DNA of 64,000 nt from Pseudonocardia sp. CNS-139 (GTDB lineage: Bacteria; Actinomycetota; Actinomycetes; Mycobacteriales; Pseudonocardiaceae). The stretch spans positions 1 through 64,000 of the forward strand of contig MKJX01000178.1 of NCBI GenBank assembly GCA_001942415.1. The letters are read 5' to 3'. The notes beneath the pieces are model-generated. The model ran no database searches. It was not told the origin of the DNA and was given only the letters and a program-made list of their open reading frames with translations. The translations under genes were made by a program, and so were the position numbers. This document shows positions 16,346-26,287 of the stretch, in pieces (position 1 is the first letter of the stretch; the number at the start of each line of letters is the position of its first letter).

Positions 16346-17730
16346 ATGAGTCGTCGCAAGCAGGTCATCCTCGGCGCCTACCTGGGCGGCGTGAACCACC
16401 ACACCGCGTGGTGGCACCCGCGGGCCGGCAGCCAGATCGACTTCTCCACGTTCGAGCACACCGCGCGCACCGCCGAGCGCGGCAGGTTCGACTTCTTCTT
16501 CCTCGCCGAGGGCCTGGCGCTGCGCGAACGCGCCGGGCAGGTGTTCGACCAGGACATCGTCGGGCGGCCGGACACGCTGCCGGTGCTCGCGTCGCTCGCG
16601 GCCGTCACCACGCACCTCGGGCTGGCCGGCACGATCAACGCGACGTTCAACGAGCCCTACGAGCTGGCGCGGCAGTTCGCGACGCTCGACCACCTCTCCG
16701 GCGGGCGCACCGCGTGGAACGTCGTCACCTCGTTCGACGCGTTCACCGGGCAGAACTTCCGCCGCGGCGGCTTCCTCGACCGCTCCCAGCGCTACGAGCG
16801 GGCCGCGAGATGATCGGCGCGCTGCGCACGCTGTGGGACTCGTGGGACGACGACGACCTCGTCGCGGACAAGGCCGGCGGGCGGTTCCTCGGCCGGGCCG
16901 ACGCGGGCGCGTTCGACATCACCGGCAACCAGTTCGACGTGCACGGCCGGTTCACCGTGCCGCGCAGCCCGCAGGGCCGGCCGGTGATCCTGCAGGCCGG
17001 GGTCTCCCCCGAGGGCCGCGACTTCGCCGCGAGGAACTCCGACGCGATCTTCTCGCCGTTCGGGAAGCTGCCCGCGGCCGCCGAGTTCTACCGGGACGTC
17101 AAGGCGCGGGCGGCGCGGTTCGGGCGCAACCCGGACGACCTCAAGATCCTCCCGTCGGCGAGCTTCGTGCTCGGCGACACCCCGGACGAGGCCCAGGAGC
17201 GCTACCGCGAGCTGCAGCAGGAGCAGATCACCGGGCAGACCGCGCAGATCCTGCTGGAGCAGGTGTGGAACCGCGACCTCTCCGGCTACGACCCCGACGG
17301 GCCGCTGCCCGACGTCGACCCGGACCCGGACGCGCCGCCGATCATCCAGGGCCGCGCGTTCGTCCACCAGGACCGGTTCGCCACCGTGGCCCGCTGGCGC
17401 GAGATCGCCGAGGCGAAGAAGCTGAGCATGCGCGAGCTGGTGATCGACCAGTTCGAGCGCGGCCCGTTCGTCGGCACGCCCGCGCAGGTCGCGCAGCAGA
17501 TCGACGACTTCGTGCAGAACGACGGCTCCGACGGGCTCATCATCGGCTCGCATCTCGTGCGTGGGGCCTGGACGAGTTCGTCGACCAGGTGGTCCCGCTG
17601 CTGCAGGAACGCGGGTCGCTGCGCGCCGACTACAGCGTCAACGAGTACGGCGGTACGACTCTGCGCGACAACCTCGGCCTGCCCCCGCTGCCCCGCGCGG
17701 CGGGCGCGCCCTCCAGGAGGAAGTGTCATG
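16346..17730 (+). CDS. LLM-class flavin monooxygenase 2, NtaA/SnaA/DszA family (apparent frameshifts)
   Basis: About 460 residues. Diagnostic segments: LGGVNHHTAWWHP, FEHTARTAERGRFDFFFLAEG, ARQFATLDHLSGGRTAWN followed by VVTS, RSPQGRPVILQAGVSPEGRD, and the C-terminal DGLIIGSHLV. The NtaA/SnaA/DszA family includes nitrilotriacetate, pristinamycin and dibenzothiophene-sulfone monooxygenases; each needs a flavin reductase to supply FMNH2, and none is in the window. Bases are missing near 16803, 17560 and 17695; with the last restored the gene ends LQEEVS in an ATGA overlap with the next gene. The spacing of 11 bases from gene 1 supports an operon. Confidence 0.85.
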
Positions 17731-18890
17731 AGGTTCCAGGTTCTCGACATCGTCCCGCACACCCCGCACCCCGTCACCGGGGAGATCATCTCGGTGCACG
17801 AGCGGCTGCGGCGGGTGGTGGAGAACGCCGTGCTGGCCGAGCGGGTCGCTTCGACTCCTACGCCGTGGGCGAGCGGCACGCGGGCGAGTTCGTCTCGTCG
17901 GCGCCGACAGTGCTGCTCGGGGCGCTCGCGCAGGCCACCGAGCGGATCATGCTGAGCACCGGCGTCACCGTGCTCTCGCTGCTCGACCCGGTGCGCGTGG
18001 CCGAGGACTACGCCACGGTCGACCAGCTCTCCGGCGGCCGGCTGGAGATCGTGATCGGCAAGGGCAACGAGGACAGGCACTTCCCGCTCTTCGGGCTCGA
18101 CATCGCCCACCAGTACGACTACCTCACCGAGAACCACGAGCTGCTGCGCCGGCTGCTGCGCGAGCAGGACGTCTCCTGGACCGGCGTGCACCACGCCGAC
18201 CTGCACGGCGTCACCACGTTCCCGCGGCCGTTCGACGGGCCGTTCCGGATCTGGCACGGCTCGGCGACCTCGACCATCGCCGTGGACCTCGCCGCGAAGT
18301 GGGGCGACCCCCTCTTCAGCGCCAACGCGCTGCAGCCGCGGGAGAACTACCTCGTGCTGATCGACCGCTACCGCGAGCAGCTCGCCGCCCACGGGCACGA
18401 CCCGGCGGTCGGGTATGTCGGCTCCGGCTCCGGCGGGCTCTTCCTCGCCGACACCGACGACGAGGCCGTCGCGCAGTACCGGCCGATCTACGAGGGCTTC
18501 GCCGCGCGGATGAAGGCGCTGCACAAGGGCGACGCCCGGCCCGGCAAGGTCACCTCGTTCGAGACGATCGAGGACGCCGTGGCGCACGGCCCGGCGCTGG
18601 TCGGCACCCCGGAGCGGGTGGCCGCGAAGATCCTCGACTACCACAAGAGCTACCGGCACGACCTGCAGTCGGTGTCGGTCAACCCGGTGCTGCCCTACCC
18701 GCAGCAGCAGGAGGTGCTCACGCGGTTCGCGGAGGAGGTGATCCCGCTGGTGCGCCGCGAGGTGTCGACAACCCTTTGGGGATTGACGACCCCGCACGCG
18801 CTAAGGGCTTTAACGTTCCGTAACCGCTTGTCGCACGACAGAGTGCATTCGTCCATTTTGTGGCTATTGGGTCACTCTGACAGTAGCTAG
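17728..18890 (+). CDS. LLM-class flavin monooxygenase 3 (one apparent frameshift)
   Basis: About 385 residues, of a different LLM branch (bacterial-luciferase-like group with the AVGERHAGEF and MLSTGVTVLSLLDPVRVAED signatures). QLSGGRLEIVIGKGNEDRHF and LVGTPERVAAKILDYHKSY follow. A G is missing near 17856 (expected Val-Gly-Phe-Asp-Ser-Tyr). The last ~40 residues after REVSTTL do not look like the family, so the real end may be near 18775-18825 with another lost base. It overlaps monooxygenase 2 by ATGA and completes the operon. Confidence 0.8.
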
Positions 18891-18893
18891 CGT
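18867..18893 (+). promoter_or_regulatory. Promoter of the methyltransferase gene, probably leaderless
   Basis: TTGGGT (18867-18872) and TAGCGT (18888-18893) are 15 bases apart, and GTG 18901 follows the -10 element by 7 bases. Confidence 0.4.
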
Positions 18894-18900
18894 CCCGCGC

Positions 18901-19698
18901 GTGTCAGCCCCGCCTGAGCTCTCCGGTGTCCCCGAGACCGCGCTCTGGACCCTGCGCAACCGCGTGTCCGAGGCCCGCCGTCCGGACACTCCCTTCTCCG
19001 ATCCGGTCGCCGTCGCGCTCTTCGACGCGCTCGGCCGGCCCGGCGACCGGTTCGGCCCGCCGAGCCAGTCGCACGCCCTGCGCGCTGCGGCTTCGACAGC
19101 GTGATCCGCAGGTTCCTCGCCGAACACCCCGGCGGCACCGTCGTCGCCCTCGGCGAGGGCCTGCAGACCTCGTTCTGGCGCATCGCGACCCCGACGTCCG
19201 CTGGGTGAGCGTCGACCTGCCCGAGATCATGGACCTGCGCACCCGGCTGCTGCCCTCGTCGCCGCAGGTCCGCAACGTGGCGGCGTCGGCGTTCGACCAC
19301 GTCTGGATGGACGCGGTCGAGCCCGGCGCGACGTGCTCGTCACCGCCGAGGGCCTGCTCCCGTACTTCGAGCGCGACGCCGCGCTCGGCCTCGTCTACGA
19401 CTGCGCCCACCGCTTCCCCGGCGGCTGGATGGTGTTCGACTCGGTGCCCGGCTGGCTCAGCCGGCGCTCCCTGCGCGGCATCCAGCTCGGCGGCGGGTAC
19501 GTCACGCCACCGCTGCCGTTCAGTCTCAGCGTGGACGAGGCCGCCGACCTCCCGACTACGATCCCCGGCGTGGCGAGCGCCGAGGACCTCCTCCTGCCCC
19601 CGGGCCGGGGCGTCAAGGCCCGCGTGCCCCGCCGGATCTACCGGATGCCGGTGCTGCGCAACCTGCGGCCCGCGTTCACCGTGCTCAGGTTCTCCTGA
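18901..19698 (+). CDS. Class I SAM-dependent methyltransferase, LCM/PPM family (three apparent frameshifts)
   Basis: About 265 residues. SGVPETALWTLRNRVSEARR is the typical N-terminus of the leucine-carboxyl-methyltransferase-like (PPM) family. The SAM-binding stretch is VVALGEGLQTSFWR, followed by VRWVSVDLPEIM, LVTAEGLLPYF and GWMVFDSVPGWLS. Three C bases appear lost at Gly/Ala-Asp or Ala-Cys codons near 19088, 19184 and 19332; all are GCC-GAC or GCC-TGC read without one C. Substrates of the bacterial members are largely unknown; some act in polyketide pathways. It precedes the arabinosyltransferase gene closely and may be co-transcribed with it. Confidence 0.82.
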
Positions 19699-22600
19699 GG
19701 TCCCCGCCGAGGCGGCTGCTGCTCCTGGCGGCCGCGCTCGCGGGGCTCGTCGCCGTCGGCTGCGGTGCGGCGCTCCCGTTCGCACCGCTCGCCGTCAGTT
19801 CGCCCGAGGTCACGTGGCCCCGGGACCCGTGCGCCCGGAGCCGACGCTCCTGACGCTCACCGCGTACCGGCCGCTGGCCCTGGACGTGCGGTTCAGCTGC
19901 GACGCCGCCCGGCAGGCCGAGGCCGGCGGCCGGGCCGACGGGCGGCCCGCCGGCGTGGTCGTGGCGACCGTGCTGCCGGAGTCCCCCGAGGCGGCCGGGC
20001 CCGGGATGCTCGTCACGGCCGAGGCCGGAGCCGTCCGCGTCGAGGCCGACGGGCGGGTGCTGCTCGACGAGCCGCTGCCGCCCGGCCCGTGCGAGTACCG
20101 GATCGAGGGGCGCAGCGCCGGCCGGCCCACCTACGTCGTCGGGACGCCGGAGCCGGCCGGGCAGTTCGACCCGGGCGTCCCGATCGTCCGGCCGCCGCCC
20201 GAGGAGTCCCGGTTCGCGCAGCCCGGCGACGCGGAGCTGACCGTCACCCGGGACGGGGTGGCGGCCGGGTACGCCGCGACCCGGCAGCTGCCCGACGTCG
20301 ACGTGCTGGTCACGGACGCGCGGCTGCTGCCGGCCGGCGGGCTCGCCGTGCGGCTGCGCGTCGACGACGAGCTGACCAGCAGCCCCACGCCGGAGAAGCT
20401 GGCCCTGACCTGGACGGCGGTGGGCGCGCTCGCGCTCACCGTGGTGCTGCTCCTGCCGGCCGACCGCGGGGCGCCGCGGGAGCGGCGGACGGGCCGGCCC
20501 GGCTCGCCGCGGGCGGTCGACGTCGTGGTGCCCGGCGTGCTGCTGCTCTGGCTCTTCGTGGCCCCCGCGACCGACGACGACGGCTACTTCGCGACGCAGG
20601 CCGCCAACGCCGCGCTCTCCGGCGAGATCGGCAACTACTTCCAGCTCTACGACCACAGCTTCGTGCCGTTCACGTGGGTCTACCAGGGGCTGTCGTGGTG
20701 GCAGCTGCTCGTCGGCACGTCGCCGGTCGCGCAGCGGGTGCCCGCGCTGGTGTGCGGGCTGCTCACGTGGGCCGTCGTGCGCCGGCTCACCGCCGGGACG
20801 GGCGCCGGGTGGGCCGGGCCGGCCGCGGTCGGCACCGCGTTCCTGGCGTGGTGGCTCCCCTACGACATGGGCGTGCGGCCCGAGGCGGTGGTCGCGCTGC
20901 TGGCCGCGGCCGCGCTGCTCGCCGTGCTCACCGCGGCGCGCCGGTGCCGGCTCGCGCTCGCGTGGCTGGCGTTCGCGCTGGCCGGGGCGGCCGTCACGGC
21001 GCACACGACCGGCGTGGTCGCGCTCGCCGCGCTCGTGGCCGGGCTGCCGCTGCTCCGCCCGCTCGTGCGCGACGGCGGCCCGCTTCTCACCGCGGCCCGG
21101 GCGGTCGCGGTGGTGTCCGGCGGGGCGGTCGCGCTCGTGCTCGGGTTCGCCGACGGCGGGCTGCGCGACGTCGTGCGCAGCCAGACGCTCATCGAGTCGG
21201 TGCTGCCCCAGGACGGCTGGGCCGAGGAGCTGCAGCGCTACGGGTTCCTGCTCGACCAGATCCCGATGGGGAGCTTCGCGCGCCGCGCCGCGGTGCTCGC
21301 GTGCCTGGTCGGGCTCGGGTGGCTCGCGGTGCTCGCGGCCTTCGCCGCGGCCCGCCGGGTCGCGCTGCCGGTGCCTTTGTGGCTGACCGGCGCCGCGACC
21401 GGGCTCGCGTTCGCGGCGCTGGCGTTCACCCCGTCCAAGTGGACGCACCACTTCGGCGCGCTCGCCGGGATCGGCCCGGCGTTCCTCGGGATGCTGCTGG
21501 CGCTGGCCGGGCCGCTCGTGCGCGAGGTCCTGGACGGGCGGCGGCCGCCGCCCTGGCTGCTCGCCGCCGCGGCCGGGTCGGTGGTGCTGCCGCTGGCCGT
21601 GACCTGGCGCGGGCCCAACTCGTGGCCGTACGCGTGGCTCGACGGGCTGCCGACGCCGTTCGCGTCCCCCGAGCTCGCCGGGATCCGGCTCGACAGCCCG
21701 CTGCTCTGGGCGGCCGTGCTGGTGGTCGCGGGTGCGGGGTTCGCGGTGGCGGGCCGCACGCTCGCCGCCGTGCCGGTGGTGGTGGCCGTGTCGCTGGCGC
21801 TGTCGGTCGCGCACCCGGTGGTGTCGTTCACCGGGGCCGGCGTCGCGGGCGTGCCGCCGGGCTCGCTCTGGGCCGAGGGGCTCGCGCCGCGGGAGGCTGC
21901 GGCACCGCCGACGCCGTGCGGGTGCTCGACCCGTTCGGCGCGCGGCCGCTGCCCGCGTTCGGCCCGCCCGGCCCGTCCCTCGGGTTCGGGCCCGGCGGCC
22001 ACTACCTGGCAACGCCCCGCAGGGCGCGTTCGCCGGGCTGACCTGGGGCAGCCTGCTCGACGACGGCCCCGCCGGCACCGGCGCCACGGCCACCGGCTGG
22101 ATGCTGCTGCCGGAGCCCCGGACCCCCGTCACCGTGATCGCCGCGGGCAGCCTCGACGACGGCAACTCCCTCACCGCCGTCTACGGGCTGCGGTCGGGCA
22201 CCGTGGTCGAACGCGCGCCGCTGACCGACTCGGCGCGCTCCCCGTCCTGGCGGACGTTCGTGCTGGACCCGCCGCCGTGGGCCGAGGTCGTGCGGCTGGA
22301 GGCGGTGGACGGGTCCACCACCGCGCACGGCTGGCTGGCGTTCGGCGTGCCCGCCGCCGCGGACCCCGTGCGCCTGTCCGACCTCGTGCCGCCGGACGCG
22401 CCGTCGCGCCCGCGTGGCAGTCGGCCTTCGCGTTCCCCTGCCAGCGCCCGGCCGCCGTGGTGAACGGGCTGACCGAGCCGCCCGCGTTCGCCGTGCTGCG
22501 CGCCGACGAGCCGCTCGGCGCCATGGGCGACCAGGCGTGGCAGCCCGAGCGCGGCGGGGTGTTCGGGCAGGTGCCCCGCAGCCGGTCGTGCTCCAGCTCG

Positions 22601-22710
22601 CGACCGTCGGTGCGGTGGACCCGTACCTGCAGGTCTACGTGCTGGGCACCGACCTCGCCCGGGACGCCTACACGCTCGGTACCCCTCGCCGGATCGTCCC
22701 CGGAGGCTAG
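19695..22710 (+). CDS. Emb-family cell-wall arabinosyltransferase (about five apparent frameshifts)
   Basis: About 1,000 residues, GT53 family. The N-terminal helix and FAPLAVSSPEVTWP are followed by LTLTAYRPLALDVRFSC, a hallmark of EmbA/B/C. The catalytic region is FVAPATDDDGYF with NYFQLYDHSFVPFTWVYQ. About 13 membrane segments follow, with SKWTHHFGALAGIGPAF, and a C-terminal extracellular carbohydrate-binding part (VRLEAVDGSTTAHGWLAF; FAFPCQRP). Emb proteins transfer arabinose from decaprenyl-phosphate-arabinose to arabinogalactan or lipoarabinomannan at the outer membrane face. Bases appear missing near 19818, 21895, 22010, 22412 and 22580. No standard start codon is in frame, so the given start is approximate. 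Confidence 0.88.
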
Positions 22711-22721
22711 GGCCGCAGCGT

Positions 22722-23110
22722 CTAAGGCCAGAGCGCTGCCAGCACCCCCAGCGCGAGCAGCTTCACCAGCCAGTCCCCGCCGTGGATCACGGCGAGCCGC
22801 ACCGGCGTGCGCTCGTGCACGACCGCGCCCATCCACAGGACGAACGGGAACCCGAGCCACAGCACCAGGCCGAGGAGCAGCCCGCCGGCCCAGCCCACGA
22901 CGCCGGCGCGTCCGCGAGCCCGACGACCACGGCCGCGAGCACGAGACACCGCACGACCTCGACGGCCATCGTCCACGGTGGCGTTCCCACCGGGGCCGCC
23001 GAGCCGTCGGCCCGCGCGGCCACCAGCCGGTCGCCGAGCACGGCGTAGTAGGCGCCGCCGACCACGAAGGCCACGGCCGCGGCGACCAGCACGGGAAGGA
23101 CGTCAGGCAT
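22722..23110 (-). CDS. DUF1761-like membrane protein (one apparent frameshift)
   Basis: About 130 residues with four hydrophobic segments: VLPVLVAAAVAFVVGGAYYA, MAVEVVRCLVLAAVVVGLA, GLVLWLGFPFVLWMGAVVH and VKLLALGVLAALW. The motif GGAYYAVLGDRL and GFPFVLWMGAVVHE fit the DUF1761 family of four-helix membrane proteins. One base is missing near 22912. Its start overlaps the end of the upstream SRPBCC-type gene by 8 bases. Confidence 0.7.
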
Positions 23111-23795
23111 CGGCCTTCTCCGTCCCCGCGCCGAGGACCGCCTTGAGCGCGTCCAGCCGTTCGCGCCACCGCGCCCGCGTCTTGTCCGCCAGGCCGGCGT
23201 CCGCGAGCCGGGAGTGCGCGACGGTGACCGTGCACCGCCCGGCGTCCTTCGCGTCGATGGTGACGGCGACCCGCCCGTCCACGTGGTCGAACCGGGCCGA
23301 CCGGGGCCGGGTCGACGTGCGGACGTGCAGGTCGGTGTCGAGCCAGCGGGCCCGCCGCTCGGGGTCGACCAGCGCGTCGAACGCGGTCTCGGCCGGCACC
23401 GCGATCGTCCGGGAGACCGAGACGGTGAACCCGTCCTCGTGCTCGCCGACGGCCCGGCCGCCGCGGGCGCGCTCGTAGCTGCCGGTGACGGCCTGCGCGG
23501 GCCACGCCAGCGGCACCACCCCGAGCTGCGCGGCCACCCAGCGGGCGACCTCGCGGTGCGGGCGGCCGGACATCCCGGCGTCGTCGAGGAGGTCGAACCA
23601 CTCCTCCCAGCCGCGGCCGGTGCGCTCGCGGATGCGGGCGTCGGAGGTGGCCAGCACGCGGTGCACGGGCGGCGCGCCGCGCACCTCGTCCGGCTCGGGG
23701 CCGGCCAGCAGCTGGGCGCGGGCGGCGGTGTAGCTCTCCCCGGTCTTGGCCATGCGGGCCCGGACCAGGCGTTTGAAGGATCGGTGCTCGGTCAT
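23103..23795 (-). CDS. DUF4287/SRPBCC-domain protein
   Basis: A 230-residue protein in an intact frame. Residues 1-40 (FKRLVRARMAKTGESYTAARAQLL) resemble DUF4287. RTGRGWEEWFDLLDDAG follows, then a START-like/SRPBCC domain beginning VSRTIAVPAETAFDALVDPERRARW and ending with VTVAHSRLADAGLADKTRARW. SRPBCC domains (AHSA1-type) bind hydrophobic ligands or act as stress-linked chaperone-like modules. It forms a two-gene unit with the DUF1761 gene. Confidence 0.75.
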   Translation of the reverse strand: MTEHRSFKRLVRARMAKTGESYTAARAQLLAGPEPDEVRGAPPVHRVLATSDARIRERTGRGWEEWFDLLDDAGMSGRPHREVARWVAAQLGVVPLAWPAQAVTGSYERARGGRAVGEHEDGFTVSVSRTIAVPAETAFDALVDPERRARWLDTDLHVRTSTRPRSARFDHVDGRVAVTIDAKDAGRCTVTVAHSRLADAGLADKTRARWRERLDALKAVLGAGTEKADA

Positions 23796-24016
23796 CTCGC
23801 GTCCTCTCCGCGGCGGCGACCCGCGACCCACGCTCGCGTGATCCCCGCCGGAAAAGGGCAGCTCCTGACCGGCACCCCGAGAACCCGAAGTCCCCTTTGC
23901 CCCCGCTACCGCCGGTGGCGTGAGCACCGGAACCGGGGGTTGGGCGCAGGACGGCGCCCGTCGGGGACGGACGGTAGCAGCCCCGGCCGCGGGCGCGGAA
24001 GGGCCGCGACCTCGGG

Positions 24017-24053
24017 TAGTGTCCCGCCGTGCCGTTAGGGATGCCTTGCCTAT
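24017..24053 (+). promoter_or_regulatory. Promoter and IdeR-like iron box A (flippase operon)
   Basis: TAGTGT (24017-24022) is a good -10 element. TTAGGGATGCCTTGCCTAT (24035-24053) matches the IdeR/DmdR1 consensus TTAGGTTAGGCTAACCTAA at 13 of 19 positions, with intact outer TTAGG and CCTA arms. It overlaps the expected transcript start and the ATG at 24052. An iron-loaded DtxR-family repressor bound here would block transcription. Confidence 0.55.
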
Positions 24054-25339
24054 GAGCGCGGTCACCGCCCTGCGCGGACCCGTGCTCGCCGGGGTCGTCG
24101 GCAAGGCCGCCGAAGCCGGCACGCTCGTGCTGCTGGCCACGCTCGTCCCGCGGCTGCTCGGCCCGGCCGACTACGGCACGTTCTCCGTCGCGACCACCGT
24201 CGTCGCGATCGGGTCGATGGCGCTGACGCTCGGCGGGGCCACGCTGCTCTCCCGCTACGTCCCGGCCGCGGCACCCGACGAGCGCACGGCCGTCGCCGTC
24301 GCGCTGACGCTGCGGCTGGCCCGCAACCGGTTCGCGCTGCTCGGGGCGCTCGCCGTGGCCGCGGTGGGGCTCGCGGTGCTCGTCCCCGACCGGTTCCCGC
24401 CGGCCGTCACCGGGCTCGTGCTGCTCGCCGTCGCGCTCAACGTCGCCGGAACGCTGCTGCTGCAGGCCGACCTCGGCACCGGCCGGGCGCTGGCCTGGTG
24501 CTTCCGCTACCCGGTGCAGAACGCGGTGCTGGTCGCCGCCGTGCTCGCGCTGCACGGGACGGCCGCCGAGGCGGGTGGCGGCACGGCCGTCGCGCTCGCC
24601 GGGCTGGCCGGGCTCGCCGTCGGGATCGTCGCCGCGGCGCCGCTCGTGCGGCCGTGGCCACCGCGCGTCCCGGTGCCGGAGGGGGCGCTGCGGTTCGGCG
24701 TGCTGCAGGCCGCGGGCGGGGCGCTCACCCAGCTCGTGCAGCGCGGGGCGGTGCTCGCCGTGGCGCTGCTGGCCGGGTCGGCCGTCGAGACCGGCTACGC
24801 GGCGCTCGCCATGGGCATCGCGCTCGCGGCGACCTACGCCGTCACCCAGCTCTTCACCGTCTCGCTCCCGGCGCTGGCCGCCGGGGACACCGCGGGCTCC
24901 GAGAGCGCGCTGCGCCGGCTGGCCGGCGGGCTGCTCGCCGGGGCGTTCGCCGTCGCGGCGGGCGGGGTGGTCGCGCTGGACGTGCTGGTCCCGCTCGGGT
25001 TCGGCACCGCGTACGCCGACGCCGTGCCCGCGTTCGGGCCCGCGCTCGCGCTCGTCGTGCTGGCCCCGGTCACCGCGCTCGCCGTGCAGGCCGCCGCCCT
25101 GCGGACACAGCCGGCGGCCACGCTCTGGTCCTCGGCGGCGGGCGCGGCGCGTTCGTCCTGGTCGCGGCGCTCACCGTGCCCGTGTGGGGCGCGCCGGGGG
25201 CGACCGGCGCCGCGCTGGCCGGCACCGCCGTCACCGCGCTCGTCGCGTCCGGATGCTGCCGGGCGCGGCCGGGCCGGCGCTCACCGTCTCGTCGATGGGC
25301 GGCGCGGCCGCCGTCACCGCTCTGGGGGTGCTCCTGTGA
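24052..25339 (+). CDS. Polysaccharide/lipid-linked glycan flippase, MATE/MVF-like (two apparent frameshifts)
   Basis: About 430 residues and 12 or more membrane segments. The start GKAAEAGTLVLLATLVPRLLGPADYGTFSVA is the classic N-terminus of Wzx-type and related polysaccharide-biosynthesis flippases; FGVLQAAGGALTQLVQRGAVLAV is the start of the second half. Such proteins turn lipid-linked sugars over the cytoplasmic membrane. Bases are missing near 25147 and 25252; with these restored it ends TALGVLL at 25339. It overlaps the following glycosyltransferase by 4 bases. The IdeR-like box suggests iron control. Confidence 0.82.
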
Positions 25340-26187
25340 CTGCTCCTGAGCCGCCGCGGATCTCGGTGGTCGTCCCGACCCGCGACCGGCCCGACCGGCT
25401 CGTGCGCTGCCTCGCCGCGCTGGACCGGCAGACCGTGCCCGGCCTGGAGATCGTCGTCGTCGACGACGCCTCGCGCGACACGCTCGCCGTCGTCCGGGCC
25501 GTCGCGACGGCCCCGCGGGCCCGGCTCGTCCGCGGCGAGGGACGCGGCCCGGCCGCCGCGCGCAACGCCGGGGTCGCGGCCGCCCGGGCGCCGCTGGTCT
25601 GCTTCACCGACGACGACTGCGAGCCCGTGCCCGAGTGGGCCGCGGCGCTCGCCGCGACCGTCGAGCACGGCGCCGACGCCGCCGCCGGACCCACCCGCAA
25701 CGGGCGTCCGGACAGCGTCTTCGCGGCCGCCGCCCAGGCCATCGCGACGCACCTCGCCGAGGCCACCATCGACCCGGCGACGTCCGCGATGCGGTTCGCG
25801 CCCACCAGCAACCTCGCGTGCCGGGCCGATGTCTGCCGCGAGATCCCGTTCGACGAGCGCTACCCGCTCGCGGCCGGCGAGGACCGCGACTGGTGCGCCC
25901 GCCTGCTCGCCGCCGGGCGCACGCTCGTGTTCGCGCCCGACGCGCTCGTGCGGCACCACCAGGAGCTGGACGCGACCGGGTTCTGGCGCCAGCAGGTGCG
26001 GTACGGGCGCGGGGCCTACCGGTTCCGCTCCGACCACGGCACGCTGCGCCGGCTGGAGGCGCCCGCGTTCTACGCCGGGCTGGTGCGCCGCGGTCTCGCC
26101 GACGGCGTCCGGGCCGGGGCGCTCGTGTGCGTGGCGCAGGCCGCGACGGCCGTCGGGATGGCGATGGAGGCCACCCGGCGTGTCTGA
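25336..26187 (+). CDS. Glycosyltransferase family 2
   Basis: A 283-residue GT-A fold protein, intact. ISVVVPTRDRPDRLVRCLAAL and VVVDDAS open the nucleotide-sugar domain; RGPAAARNAGVAAA is followed by CFTDDDCEP, the Asp-X-Asp metal site. A later GEDRDWCARL is the usual acceptor-side ED/DW motif, ending with a short hydrophobic region. It transfers a sugar in the cytoplasm or at the inner membrane face to a lipid-linked or protein acceptor. GTG 25336 overlaps the flippase stop codon, so the two are one operon. Confidence 0.88.
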   Translation: MTAPEPPRISVVVPTRDRPDRLVRCLAALDRQTVPGLEIVVVDDASRDTLAVVRAVATAPRARLVRGEGRGPAAARNAGVAAARAPLVCFTDDDCEPVPEWAAALAATVEHGADAAAGPTRNGRPDSVFAAAAQAIATHLAEATIDPATSAMRFAPTSNLACRADVCREIPFDERYPLAAGEDRDWCARLLAAGRTLVFAPDALVRHHQELDATGFWRQQVRYGRGAYRFRSDHGTLRRLEAPAFYAGLVRRGLADGVRAGALVCVAQAATAVGMAMEATRRV

Positions 26188-26217
26188 AACGCCCTGTTGG
26201 TGCCGTCCGCGCTGAGG

Positions 26218-26236
26218 TGAGGCTAGGCTCACCGAT
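26218..26236 (+). promoter_or_regulatory. IdeR-like iron box B
   Basis: TGAGGCTAGGCTCACCGAT matches the IdeR consensus at 14 of 19 positions, the best match in the window. GTGAG and CTCAC form perfect arms around GCTAGG within it (26217-26232). It lies 52 bases before the phosphodiesterase gene. Confidence 0.6.
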
Positions 26237-26287
26237 CGCGCCACGGGGGGCGCGCAGACCCTGCTGTCGACCTTCCGGGAGACAGGC

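Noticed and set aside
14911..18890. Bacterial bioluminescence genes
   Set aside because: The proteins are luciferase-like only at superfamily level; no luxC, D, E or fatty-acid reductase genes are present.
21685..22174. Antisense open frames over the emb and iron-locus genes
   Set aside because: Composition is Arg/Pro/His-rich without domain pattern; they mirror third-position G+C of the real genes.
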